Source: Diabrotica undecimpunctata (lineage: Eukaryota; Arthropoda; Insecta; Coleoptera; Chrysomelidae). Taken from it: a stretch of 64,000 bases of DNA. The notes beneath the pieces were generated by a model that was not told the origin of the DNA, did not search any database, and worked only from the letters and a program-made list of their open reading frames with translations. Numbering within the stretch: the stretch's first letter is position 1; each line of letters opens with the position of its first letter. The stretch spans positions 6,696,001-6,760,000 of the forward strand of contig NC_092806.1 of assembly GCF_040954645.1 (NCBI RefSeq), written 5' to 3'. The translations under genes and the position numbers were made by a program. Positions 1-9,344 of the stretch are shown here, one piece after another.

Positions 1-840
1 ATCAATAGCTGATAATCGAAGTAGGCTCGTATTTAACGTCCCTATATGGTGAGATGATCACAAGCAACGGCTCGTCAGGCGATATTTTCCACTTTGCTGG
101 CCGTTTACTTTAGCCCTTTGGCTCTGGGCGGTGAAAAACTAACCTTTTCATTATGGCGCACGGCGCATATATATAACGCTTGCGGTGGATCCGAACAATA
201 TTTTCAGGATGTCGTGGTCTGTAACGAGACCCAAGGACACGTATACTGTGCGGGATAATACTCTGATAATCATATATTCAAATAAAATACGTTTTATAAC
301 TTTTTTATGCTCTTGGATTACTGGTTGGTAGGTAGAGGTGTTTTATACCTTTCTGAAAATAGTTATTCATGCAACAGGTACATAAAGTGGTACTGATTTT
401 AAAAAGAAATTTAAAAATGTTATTCCATGAATTATTTATAGGCAATTTATATATCGCTGCCTTAGAACAGAACTAGTCTATGTCCAAAATTGGCTGTTTT
501 TTGACCAAAACTTTCCTTGTTACAGTGGGTACTTACTGCAGAAATATTATAAGGCCAGGTTTAAAATTATTTAAGTATTTCAAATAATACTGAAGTAGTC
601 TATGTCCATTATCTTAATTTTGTTGGTGCAGAAGTAGTGTATGTCAACATTTATTAGTTCTCTTCTCATCTTAGTTGATTTAAATCAAATATACTGAGTG
701 CAGAACTAGCCTATCTGTATTTTGTAAATATATTGCCAACAACGGTTATATAATTATCATTTCCAGACCACAGATTGTGACTGAAACTGAATTTGTAGAT
801 GGGCATGTTTATAACTTGCTAACTACATCTAAAAGTCGCC
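1..840. other. Gene-free stretch
   Basis: No coding region or RNA gene was recognised. Bases 1-250 keep several CpG dinucleotides and show no repeat signature, so they may be single-copy host sequence; this is inference. From about 350 the base composition becomes AT-rich, and bases 468-717 hold a short motif repeated four times, listed separately. Confidence 0.5.
468..717 (+). repeat. Four dispersed copies of a 19-bp motif
   Basis: The motif CAGAASTAGTCTATGTCCA occurs at about 468-486, 590-608, 628-646 and 700-717, with growing divergence. The spacing is irregular, so this is not a simple tandem repeat. Such arrays are typical of subterminal repeats of DNA transposons. The next coding remnant of that sort is the uncharacterised-family fragment at 1456-1951, with a LINE fragment in between; a link between them is inference. 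Confidence 0.45.
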
Positions 841-844
841 CATA

Positions 845-1418
845 GAACTTGTGGAAAAATATGTGTATTTGGGTCACGAAATAAGGTTAACGCGAAATAA
901 CCAAACATGCGAGCTACTCAGAAGAATAAGTCTGGGTTGGGCTGCATTCGAAAAAATGAGAGACGTATTTAAAACAAATATACCGATCCATTTAAAAAGA
1001 AAAGCTTTTAACCAATGCATTCTACCAGTCCTCACATACGGAGCAGAAACCTTAACTCTCACAAAAACATCAGCCGAAAAATTGAGGGAATAAGCTTAAG
1101 AAATAGAATAAGAAACGAGGAAGTTCGCAGACGAACCGGAGTGGAAGACATTATCGAACATATTATAACGCAAAAATGGAGATGGGCAGGACATGTTGCA
1201 AGAATGAAAGACGACAGTTGGACAAAAAAATTGCTTAAGTGGAGACCACGGGCTGACAAGCGAAGCCGAGGAAGGCCCCCAACGCGATGGACCGACGACC
1301 TCAAAAGAATCGTGACCAATTGGATAGCAGAGGCGCAGAACAGAAGCAGATGGAAAGTCTAGAGGAGGCCTATGTTCAACAATGGACAACTCAGGGTGAT
1401 TGATGATGATGATGATGA
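845..1418 (+). pseudogene. RTE-like LINE, 5'-truncated 3' end
   Basis: This is the C-terminal end of a LINE endonuclease-reverse transcriptase. Codons from 851 read KYVYLGHEIRLT and later LTYGAETLTLTK, the region behind the RT thumb. After a small deletion and frame change near 1090, a second frame carries RNEEVRRRTGV, KWRWAGHVARM and RGRPPTRWTDD. A further frame change near 1355 gives the conserved end EEAYVQQWTTQGD and a stop at 1401-1403. The copy finishes in a (GAT)n run at 1398-1418, as expected for RTE-group elements that end in short tandem repeats. The endonuclease and RT palm are missing, so this is a dead 5'-truncated insertion. RTE rather than another APE-type LINE clade is my best reading. 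Confidence 0.8.
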
Positions 1419-1455
1419 ACTACATCTAATTCTGAAAACATTAAAGTAAAAAAAG

Positions 1456-1951
1456 AAAAGAAGGTCGAAGAATCATGGCGTAGGAATGAGATTAAAAGTA
1501 AGAGGAATAGGGAAAAAGAATATATAAACTGAAGAGGCAACAGAGTGCAAGCAAGAGCAAAGAATGCGATAATTGTAGGTTTAATTGTGTTGCAAAATTT
1601 ACAGAAGAAGAATGTACTACGACATTGGATACTTTCTGGAACCTAGGCAACATTAACCGTCAGAGGGATTTTATTATAAATCATGTAGAAGAGAAGCCTA
1701 TTATGCGTCCGAGAGTAAGGAATAATAAAACTGATGACTGCACTAATGATGTTGATGATAAGGATGATGAAGAAACGTCGACAGGTAGTAGTAGAAAACA
1801 ATCACGTAGGTCTATGTCTTATTTCTATTATCTTTGTACTTCTGAAAAGAAGGAAAGAGTTTGTAAAATGATTTTCCTGAATACATTGTGTCTTTCATAT
1901 CAAATAATAAAAACTGTATTTTCAAAAAGAGATAAAAAACCAAATGTATGA
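1456..1951 (+). pseudogene. N-terminal fragment of an uncharacterised insect protein family
   Basis: I recognise the sequence type but no named function. A degenerate lead-in (WRRNEIKSKRNREKEY, then an in-frame stop) is followed after a frameshift by CDNCRFNCVAKFTEEE, a cysteine pair motif, and then FWNLGNINRQRDFI, a segment of Lys/Arg and Ser, and RVCKMIFLNTLCLS before a stop at 1949-1951. The order Cys-rich start, FWxLGxxxxQRDFI and RVCKxxFLxTL is shared by a large group of uncharacterised arthropod proteins whose later part looks RNase H-like. The later part is absent; a CR1-like LINE begins near 2048. The pseudogene at 46034-47480 is a member of the same broad group covering the missing half. 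It is probably transposon-derived, which is inference. Confidence 0.55.
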
Positions 1952-2047
1952 CAACCACAAACCTGGAGTCATCACATCTATGCCACGTAAATTGAAGAAA
2001 AGAAAGAAAGAAAAGCTGGAGTTAGGGTGTCCTCTAATACGACAGTG

Positions 2048-2273
2048 AATTGTTATGCTGTTGTTATTCTTTTTAAATGAAGTTACGCTGTTGCTTGTGC
2101 TATCCAATTATTCTTGGTCAATATATTCGAATCGTATGGTTTCACAATGTACGTTAAGTCTCCTACAAGAATTACTAAAACAACATCTACCATAATTGAA
2201 TATATTGTCTCAGATTTCTTGATGTACGCTCTACAATTATTAATGCAGGACTCTCTGACCATGAAGCAGTATA
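2048..2273 (+). pseudogene. CR1-like LINE, endonuclease end (left half of a split copy)
   Basis: In the frame from 2114 the text FESYGFTMYVKSPTRITKTT and the following residues match the end of an APE endonuclease (long loop, PTRIT, then an ID-x-I-like IEYIVSD). A frame-shifted SDHEA follows, the usual SDH catalytic box. The reading is interrupted exactly at 2273 by the LTR element and resumes at 5432. The insertion removed nothing: 4 bp (TATA) are duplicated. Everything upstream in the endonuclease is lost. CR1/Jockey-group assignment is by motif only. Confidence 0.65.
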
Positions 2274-2291
2274 TGTTATGGCGAGCACGCC

Positions 2292-2335
<44 letters not shown>

Positions 2336-2565
2336 ATCTCAATATTCAGACTACTTAGAAGATGATAAACATCCACGCTGAGTATCTCGAGGTGTTTACG
2401 ATATTATCAAGAACTATGAGAGGTTTTAAGGATAGTTTGTAATTCTTAAGTTAGTATAGTCTTATACCCTAAACTGTTAACATCTAAATAAATTTGTGCA
2501 TTTCATTCAGAGTTACGTTATTTAATTCTCCAACGAACACACATCATTTTATAGAGAATAAAAGT
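2274..2565 (+). repeat. 5' LTR
   Basis: Starts TGTTATGGCG and ends AATAAAAGT, 292 bp. It contains a TG run at 2294-2332 and an AATAAA at 2487-2492 that may serve as poly(A) signal. Outside the TG run I see no difference from the 3' LTR. The ends are not the common TG...CA pair, but the boundaries are fixed by the flanking TATA duplication and by the primer site that starts immediately after. Confidence 0.92.
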
Positions 2566-2582
2566 AGCGCAGTCAGTAGAAT
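2566..2582 (+). other. Primer binding site, tRNA-Ser type
   Basis: Directly after the 5' LTR comes AGCGCAGTCAGTAGA. The usual site complementary to insect tRNA-Ser begins TGGCGCAGTC; here the last LTR base supplies the T and the next base is A instead of G. tRNA-Ser priming is known for the 17.6/297 group of gypsy elements. Confidence 0.7.
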
Positions 2583-2670
2583 TTCCAATTAGAAAAAGTA
2601 AAGCCTTTTTTTAATCGATTTTTATCGTTAATTGGAAAATTGGAGAATTAGTGACTTAGTATTTGAGTTC

Positions 2671-3053
2671 CGAGTGTAAGGTCACGAGGAAGGAAAACTG
2701 AATGAACCCGTAAGCAACTTCGAAGAATTCCAAGTGTAAGGCCACTTGTTGTGTAAAGCCACAAAGTAATTCGGAAGTTCTGGGGAGGCGCAACTAGCAA
2801 CTTCGTGAAATCTTCTCAACCAGCTTTAGTGAAAAGCCACTCGACTCTGGAAACGGTGAAGCATTTCCACAGAAGAAGCAACATCTCGGCTACCATTCCG
2901 ACTACAAACAGTTTAGAATTTCGACCAGTTCCAGTGTAAACCCAGTTGATCCAGAAGGTACAACGTTCTTCACCCGTTCTCTACCCGTTCCAGTGTAAAT
3001 CCACTTGATCTGAGACGCTGCAACGTTTTCGACCAGTTCCGGTGTAAAGCCAC
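2671..3053 (+). repeat. Seven-copy leader motif array
   Basis: The motif CAGTGTAAAKCCAC and close variants recur at 2671-2685, 2731-2745, 2751-2762, 2827-2840, 2931-2943, 2991-3004 and 3041-3053. The last three sit in larger units that also share CGACCAGTTC or CAACGTT. All copies lie in the untranslated leader between primer site and gag. The position recalls the binding-site array in the gypsy leader that acts as insulator, but the motif itself is different; a regulatory role is inference. Confidence 0.7.
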
Positions 3054-3212
3054 GTTCTCACGGAAATACTTGAGGTTAGTCGAATTATATTAATTTTTTA
3101 TTTGTTTTCATTTTTTTTATTTACTCTGTTTCGCAATTTTCAAACTTTTAAGCTATCATATCTAGTATTTGCATTTTTTTTTTTAATTGTTTAATTTATT
3201 TTTGATAATACA

Positions 3213-4814
3213 ATGGCAACTAACGACGTAACAGCAACTACGCCAATAATTTCCGCTACCACTTCTAATAATTATATTAATTGTGACAAAGCTATCAAGC
3301 TTATAAATGTTTTTGATGGGTCCTCTTCAAAATTACATTATTTTATAGATTCTGTTGATTTCATTTTTGCAAAATTTGACCCAGCGGAATTGCAAATTTT
3401 TCCTTTTATTGTAAAAAGCAGGTTAGAGGGAAAAGCTCTTGATTTCATTGGCTCGAAAGAATTTTCGACATGGCCAGAGATAAAAAATGCTCTCCTTTCT
3501 CAGTTTGGTGAAAATTTGGATTTGCAGTGTCTAAATTTTGAGTTATGTCATTTTAAGCAACGTTCTAATGAAAAGCCTACAAATTTCGTTGATAGAATTG
3601 AAAAACAATTAATAAGAATCAATAAAGTTATCAAATACGATTCAAATTTGAACAATGTTGAGAAAAAATGTTTAAATAATTTTCACAGTAAAACTGCAAT
3701 TCTGACCGCTATTACGGGCATAAAAGAACCTTTGTGTCAAATGCTTCGCTCTTTAAATCCTAGTTCGTTAATTCAAATTAAGCAAATTTTAAACGATTAT
3801 GAAAACCAACAATATTTCAAACAAACGAATGACAATTTTTCTAAATTAAATATAAATAATGACAATGAAATTTTTTCAAGTACTGCAGGTACGCAAAAAA
3901 CATTTTCTGATCCCGGTTCAACAAATCAATCGATAAATCCACCAATTAAATTAACCATTCCAAAGTGCACTGTTTGTCATAAATATGGACATAAAGCAGA
4001 AAAATGTTATCTTAAACCACAATCTCACAATGTTGTTCATAATACCTATTGCGACAACGATAGTTCAGAAAAAGAAATAGAAATCGAAGTTGATCAGGAT
4101 TTTTTTAGAGCAAGTGCCGCTGACAACGTTACAGTTTACCAAGTAGCAAATAAACCGCTTCTTTACGCGTATATTAAAAATTTGAATATAAAATTATTAA
4201 TTGATTCAGGGGCAGCTATATCAATATTGAAACCAGGTAAAATTTTAGACTCTTATCACTTTAATCATGAAAATTTTGAAATATTTGGTATTAATAACGA
4301 ACCAATTCAAGTTACAAAGAGCGTAAACTTTAAGTTATTTTCGGGTGTTCAAAAATTCTATATAGTTGACATAAATTCTCCTTTTGATGGAATACTTGGT
4401 TATGATTTTTTAGAAAAGAATGAATGTGTTATTGACTTTGGTTTAAATACTTTATTTGCTAATCGCGAGGAAATCCCATTGTTTCAATCTGATCAGGAAC
4501 ATAATATACTTAGTGTAAATAATATACACGAACATCAAGTCCGAAGTAATAATGTTATTGATGTAACTGAAAAAATCGATACTATTGTAAGTAAACTAAA
4601 ATTAGAAGCTCTGCCAAGAATTCGATTAAACCATGTCCATCAAAAACAAAATGAATATACCGAATTTGAGAATATTAAAACTAACTTAAATTTAAATAAT
4701 TTCTCCTACTCTAATGAGCAAATCTTAGAGGTTAACAATAAGAATATTTTATATCTATACGATGAGAATGACAGAAATGTATATCATTTCGAAAATTTCA
4801 TTTTAATAATGTAA
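3213..4814 (+). CDS. Gag-protease polyprotein of the LTR element
   Basis: An intact 533-codon frame with an ATG start and TAA stop. Residues about 35-200 look like a gypsy-type Gag capsid region (FDGSSSKLHYFIDSV, then a Trp/Leu-rich helical stretch). At about residues 253-266 there is a CCHC zinc knuckle, CTVCHKYGHKAEKC, for RNA binding. An aspartic protease follows at about residues 320-410: LLIDSGAAISIL carries the catalytic DSGA and GYDFLEKN closes the fold. The protein ends about 120 residues later, where the reverse transcriptase would begin in a complete element. Gag and protease in one frame without pol suggests that the deletion product still makes particles or supplies Gag. The retained reading frame agrees with a young insertion. 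Flanking (TG)n and leader repeats are described separately. Confidence 0.9.
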   Translation: MATNDVTATTPIISATTSNNYINCDKAIKLINVFDGSSSKLHYFIDSVDFIFAKFDPAELQIFPFIVKSRLEGKALDFIGSKEFSTWPEIKNALLSQFGENLDLQCLNFELCHFKQRSNEKPTNFVDRIEKQLIRINKVIKYDSNLNNVEKKCLNNFHSKTAILTAITGIKEPLCQMLRSLNPSSLIQIKQILNDYENQQYFKQTNDNFSKLNINNDNEIFSSTAGTQKTFSDPGSTNQSINPPIKLTIPKCTVCHKYGHKAEKCYLKPQSHNVVHNTYCDNDSSEKEIEIEVDQDFFRASAADNVTVYQVANKPLLYAYIKNLNIKLLIDSGAAISILKPGKILDSYHFNHENFEIFGINNEPIQVTKSVNFKLFSGVQKFYIVDINSPFDGILGYDFLEKNECVIDFGLNTLFANREEIPLFQSDQEHNILSVNNIHEHQVRSNNVIDVTEKIDTIVSKLKLEALPRIRLNHVHQKQNEYTEFENIKTNLNLNNFSYSNEQILEVNNKNILYLYDENDRNVYHFENFILIM

Positions 4815-5127
4815 AACCATTTTATGATGCGATTGACTAAACGAAGTTGAAGTGTAACACGACAAGTAGTAGATATGAGCTTTAATTATCCATATTATAA
4901 AGGAATTTTAATCAATAATAACTGTAATATATAATTCGATTACCTTGTGGTACACTTCATCTACTGTTTTCTCATAACAACAAAAGTAGAATAAGTTATT
5001 GCCGGTTGGTTTTTTTGTTCCATGTGTACCTACCTGCCCTGTACGGAGTATGAGAGGCTCTTCACTACAAGTCAAAACTTCGAAGCTGCAAAAGAAGCCC
5101 TTCTTGGACACCCCAGCTTCGGTCTTC
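4815..5127 (+). other. Remnant between protease and 3' LTR
   Basis: About 310 bp with no recognisable reverse transcriptase, RNase H or integrase motif. The last 130 bp are GC-richer and may be the leftover 3' end of the original pol or downstream region. The join to the gag-protease frame marks the internal deletion, whose exact point I cannot place. Confidence 0.5.
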
Positions 5128-5137
5128 AGGAGGGAGG
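5128..5137 (+). other. Polypurine tract
   Basis: AGGAGGGAGG lies immediately before the 3' LTR, the position where plus-strand DNA synthesis is primed in LTR elements. Confidence 0.75.
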
Positions 5138-5155
5138 TGTTATGGCGAGCACGCC

Positions 5156-5197
<42 letters not shown>

Positions 5198-5431
5198 TTT
5201 TATCTCAATATTCAGACTACTTAGAAGATGATAAACATCCACGCTGAGTATCTCGAGGTGTTTACGATATTATCAAGAACTATGAGAGGTTTTAAGGATA
5301 GTTTGTAATTCTTAAGTTAGTATAGTCTTATACCCTAAACTGTTAACATCTAAATAAATTTGTGCATTTCATTCAGAGTTACGTTATTTAATTCTCCAAC
5401 GAACACACATCATTTTATAGAGAATAAAAGT
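5138..5431 (+). repeat. 3' LTR
   Basis: 294 bp, TGTTATGGCG to AATAAAAGT, identical to the 5' LTR apart from the length and one interruption (TATG) of the TG run at 5158-5198. It is followed by the second TATA duplication at 5432-5435. Confidence 0.92.
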
Positions 5432-7018
5432 TATATACCAAGTTTAATACTCTTAACAAACAATCCTCGAAAACTCAACGTTTAGATAGGATATTTTCCG
5501 CTCAGAACTTTCGTAAATTCCAAAATGGCACTTTCCCTCTGTAGACGTGAACTATAATTTCAGTGATTTTTTAGATCAGTTTGTCTGTATTTTCAATAAG
5601 GCATTTCCTTTAATCACAATTAAGTCAAAACATCACAAACCCTGGACTAGCAAAGGTATCCGCATATCAGCCAAGAATATGCGTTTAATACTGTACATCA
5701 AGAAATTTACTACCAACGTCTTTGTCTGAATATATCTTCAAGTACATAAGAACCTATCTAAAGCTTATCAAAACAGCTAATAAAATGTACTATGAGAATC
5801 GTCTGGGAAGCTCTAAAAATAATGCAAAGGAAGCTTGGTCCATAATAAACGATCTAACACAGCTCAAACATTTTCTCTTCCAAACTCTGAAAATCTAAAT
5901 GAATAGTAGCAAATCTTCCTGTAGTACTGATGCACTATCCATAAAAGTTTTCTTAAATCTCCCAAATAATGTTGGAAGTCCCGGTCTCACTAGTTAACGA
6001 TTCATTTGAAAAAGGTATATTTCCAGAGTACCTATTCCAAGACAGCCATTATTCTTACTTTCATTAGGGTGGTGAAAAATATAATGTTTGCAATTATAGT
6101 TTATAACTATTGCCTTACCGCTCCAATCCAAAATTATTGAGAGACTTATAGCCCAACTTATATCCCATATCGTTGAAAACAGCGTTTTATCACAAAGTCA
6201 GTTCGGCTTTTTATCTAATAAATGTTCCAGAGATGCTATGTTTTCTGTACTATATGAGGTCGACCATCACTAAACAATAATCTTTATACTGCCACTGTTT
6301 TTTGTGACTATGCCAAAGCTTTTGCTTGTGTAAATCATGACATTTTGATAAAAAAACTAAATTTCTATGGAATTTGAGGTATTTCTTTGAATTGGTTCCA
6401 ATCTTACTCGAAGAAAAGGAAACAAATAGAGCAAATGATACTGACTCTAGTCACAAAAGCATTATATGTAGAGTACCAGAAGGTTTAATACTCGGTCCTT
6501 TACTTTTCTTTATTATTATAAATGACATCACTAACTTAAAAATCAATGAAAAAATTTTTCTTTTTGCTGATGATACCAGTATTACCTGGAGGAACTCTAA
6601 TATTGCAACTCTTCATGTAATTATAACTTCTGATCTATTTTAAATAAAAATTTGGTCCGACTCTAATTTACTCTCTTTTAACGTGAATAAACAGTAGCAT
6701 TATCCTATAAAGGATCTCTTCAACCCTTGCTTTTTAATAACAGCCAGATCAGTATCGTTGATTCTGTAAAATTTCTTGGTATTTTTATAGACAGCAACCT
6801 TAAATGGTCCCTTCATATCCATTTGTTAATTTAGAAACTATCCTCAGCCTTCTATGCAATAAGATCTGTTTCGAGGAAAATCAATTTAGCATCTTCCAAA
6901 ATAACATATTTTTCTTTGTTCGTGTCACATCCTCGATATGGCCTTCCTTTTAAGGGTTCTAGTACAGCTGCCCAATCTGATGTTATTTTTAAATTACAAA
7001 AAAGAGCAATACGGTCAC
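5432..7018 (+). pseudogene. CR1-like LINE, linker and reverse transcriptase (right half)
   Basis: This continues the copy split by the LTR element. Frames at 5547 (NYNFSDFLDQF, KHHKPWTSKGI) give the endonuclease-RT linker. From 6100 a broken RT follows, with PEGLILGPLLF at 6480 and LFADDTSI, the catalytic YADD-type box, near 6560. KFLGIFIDS (about 6770) and YGLPFKGSS with LQKRAIR (about 6940-7015) are the thumb and C-terminal region. Several frameshifts and stops break it. The copy ends abruptly near 7018, where a different LINE begins in frame. Confidence 0.75.
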
Positions 7019-7166
7019 AATTTCTCACTACCAGAGGTATCCGACAAGGAGACGCAATATCACCAAAGCTCTTCACTGCAACTCTAGAAAATATATTCAG
7101 CAAAATGAACTGGCATAACAAAGGAATATCCATTGACGGAGAATACCTCAACCATCTAAGGTTTCT
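7019..7166 (+). pseudogene. RTE-type LINE scrap, RT palm
   Basis: About 150 bp reading RGIRQGDAISPKLF and GISIDGEYLNHLRF, the stretch just before the catalytic YADD of RTE-like reverse transcriptases. Both ends are truncated. It is joined in frame to the preceding CR1-like C-terminus, so the frame 6916-7191 is a chimera of two unrelated elements, not a gene. Confidence 0.7.
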
Positions 7167-7689
7167 ACTCAGCGTTGAATCTCATACCTAAACACGTACA
7201 AGGCCAATCACAAGAAGCGTTATTAAGGACCCTTCGAGAAATGCGCGCCAAGATTGACTATATAATTAACCGCTTCGATCGGGAGAGTCAGTAGGAGTTT
7301 AGTACAGTTGTATTCTCGAGCGGGTGGGCTACTAGTGCGGGCGTACGGAGGATTGTTCTGACTAAATTTTTTATACAGGTCTTTTCAGACCTCGTTAAGA
7401 CACCGAAATGTTAAGATAGTTTATCATATTTTGACTGGCAACTTAAGCTGATGACTCTCTGTTTTAAACACACACTTTTTGGGGGACTGAAGTTGCAAAG
7501 TCAAGCTAAATTAAGTAAATTCAGATTTAATAGAGAGAAAAGCCGTTTTTGAGCTACCCCTAGAGTAAAGGTGGCCTAACCACAACCAAAAAAAAAACAA
7601 AGTATGTCTCATTACCCAAGACATTCAAAGTAACAACCAGTTTATAAGCCTCCCTAACATAAGTCAAACGTTTGGGAGGGGTGGAGGTG
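7167..7689. other. Gene-free stretch
   Basis: No coding similarity recognised. The part 7200-7400 is CpG-containing; the rest is AT-rich. No target duplication could be assigned to the joins on either side. Confidence 0.4.
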
Positions 7690-7918
7690 TTTAAAATAAG
7701 AAAATTGCAATATCTTGGGCATATTACACCTTGCTGCAACTAATTGAAGAAGCGAAGAGAAGCATAGAGAAGTGTAGAATGCCATGGCTGCGCAACCTGA
7801 GAGAGTGGTACGGATTTACATCAAATGAACTTTTCAGAGCAGTTGTCTCAAAAGTCCGAATAGCTATGATGATTGCCGACCTCTGCCGCAGAGAGGGCAC
7901 ATGAAGAAGAAGGAGGCA
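7690..7918 (+). pseudogene. Family C LINE, 3' tip
   Basis: After a broken KLQYLGHI the frame from about 7738 reads MPWLRNLREWYGFTS, NELFRAVVSKVRIAMMIADL and stops after REGT. A GAAGAAGAAGG tail follows. The same C-terminus and trinucleotide tail occur in five other copies in this window (20405, 23425, 30235, 35429, 45470). The copy is severely 5'-truncated. Confidence 0.75.
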
Positions 7919-7984
7919 TAGTTTGGGGATCAGGTAGACTCACTATGCAATGGTACTCACATGGTTTCTAGTGTTAAACGGTTG

Positions 7985-8012
7985 CGTGTGTGTGTGTGTA
8001 GGTGTGTGTGTG
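7985..8012 (+). repeat. (GT)n microsatellite
   Basis: Two GT runs separated by AGG. Confidence 0.9.
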
Positions 8013-8496
8013 AAGAGTTATTTACTTTAAGCACCAGCAAAAAGCGTTACTGCCTGACTTGAAAATAGCAATTGCAAACCTGCCGAATCGTCGTCAAAAT
8101 ATTGTTTTTTTTTTTTTTCACCAAAATTTTTCAACGCAGAGTCAAACCCGAAAAACTACAGAAAGCACATATAGCTTCCACGGAAATTTCAAGTGTAATA
8201 TATGTATATATAACAACACATTTAGAACACACAATCAAAAAACGACTTATATAGATACTACTAATATAAAAACTGTAAGTAATGTTATACATTTTTCTTT
8301 TTTATTTCAGATCTAAATTAATATTCTTTATATTATCCTTATATTTAACAAACTTCAATAACGATTTTCCGTTTTTGAAAGTATAAAATTAACTGAGTCT
8401 CTATATAATTATTTTCTATCTAATAAAGCGTGGTTTGCTTGACCATCGATAATCCTCTTTTGTGAGTAACTTTTAATATCTTTTCTAATAACCATT

Positions 8497-8742
8497 ATGA
8501 AGAACTTTTACGGTTGCGAGTTCCTAAGGGCCGGTCTTTATAAAGGCATAACAAAACTTTTAATCTCTTCAACAAATCAACGTTCATTAGAATTAAAAGG
8601 ACGTCAAAAATTGGATATAGTACAGTGGATAAAATCGAAGCTGCTTAAAAAGTTTCGCTTAATTCTCGATTTTGCAAACAGCAGTATTTTTGGTTTAGAT
8701 CATTTAGAATGTTATAATTCTAATTATATTAATAAATTGTAA
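8497..8742 (+). CDS. Unrecognised 81-codon open frame
   Basis: The predicted product is rich in Lys, Leu and Ile (LELKGRQKLDIVQW, then a basic helix). I recognise no family, signal peptide or membrane segment. It starts with ATG after a TA-rich stretch. It could be a fragment of an unknown transposon protein or chance; nothing in the neighbours supports expression. Confidence 0.15.
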   Translation: MKNFYGCEFLRAGLYKGITKLLISSTNQRSLELKGRQKLDIVQWIKSKLLKKFRLILDFANSSIFGLDHLECYNSNYINKL

Positions 8743-9344
8743 AATGCCTAGTTGAACTCTGGATCTCTTGCAAACAAAGCAGGAATCTTACTTCTAGACT
8801 ATAAAGTCATCATTGTCTCTTTATTCATTTCATAATAAAATGGTTCTTATAGCATAAACTTAGTTTTTCTAAGGTGATTTTAGCATTTTTTAGAAGAAAT
8901 TTATGGACATGCATAAATACGTGTTTTCCTTTATAAAAGGTTATAACACGACTCTCTCTTCAAACTAACTAATACTGTTTTATGTTTTATCTTAGTTTGT
9001 GTATCAGATAACAAACACTTCTTTAATCACATAAGCACATTAACGCCAACCACTTAAGCTGCAGATGGCCATGTCATCCCTGTATACCTCATAGGCGTCA
9101 CCGTCATGGATGATATGGTTTGTTACATTCTTCCCTGCCATCGAACTCGATAGATGAGGGGCCAGCAGTAGAAGCAGATTCCTTTATGGACGTCCTTGTC
9201 TTCGTCTTGGCACTACAGGCGTGGGAGCTTCAACATCATTGAGGTTATCATGTATAAAAGATCAAGGGCAGTAGAGGTGTCTAGTCCACAAAGCTTATCA
9301 GGCAATATCGCATGCACAGGGGTTTGTAATCAACTTAAATTTCT

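Larger units (their letters stand above)
2270..5435 (+). mobile_element. Ty3/gypsy-like LTR retrotransposon lacking most of pol
   Basis: A complete insertion of 3,158 bp (2274-5431) lies between TATA duplications at 2270-2273 and 5432-5435. Order: 5' LTR, tRNA-Ser-type primer site, a leader with a repeat array, one intact gag-protease frame, about 300 bp of remnant, a purine tract, 3' LTR. Reverse transcriptase, RNase H and integrase are absent, so the copy must have been mobilised in trans. Primer site type and TATA target preference resemble the 17.6/297 branch of gypsy elements. The two LTRs differ only in and beside their TG run, so insertion is recent. It sits inside the CR1-like LINE at 2048-7018. 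Confidence 0.92.
7919..9339. other. Stretch without a recognised gene
   Basis: Mostly AT-rich with a GT microsatellite at its start. The frame at 8497-8742 is listed separately. The last 300 bp (about 9050-9340) may belong to the degraded gypsy element that follows on the minus strand: its minus frame has a short Arg-rich QGRPR-like patch. Confidence 0.4.

Noticed and set aside
2083..2376. Frames coding (HT)n or (CV)n at 2083-2376 and 4999-5247
   Set aside because: Translations of the TG run in the LTRs; no conserved protein.
7360..7450. Possible hammerhead around CCTCGTTAAGACACCGAAATG
   Set aside because: No CTGANGA core next to the GAAA; only fragments of the pattern match.
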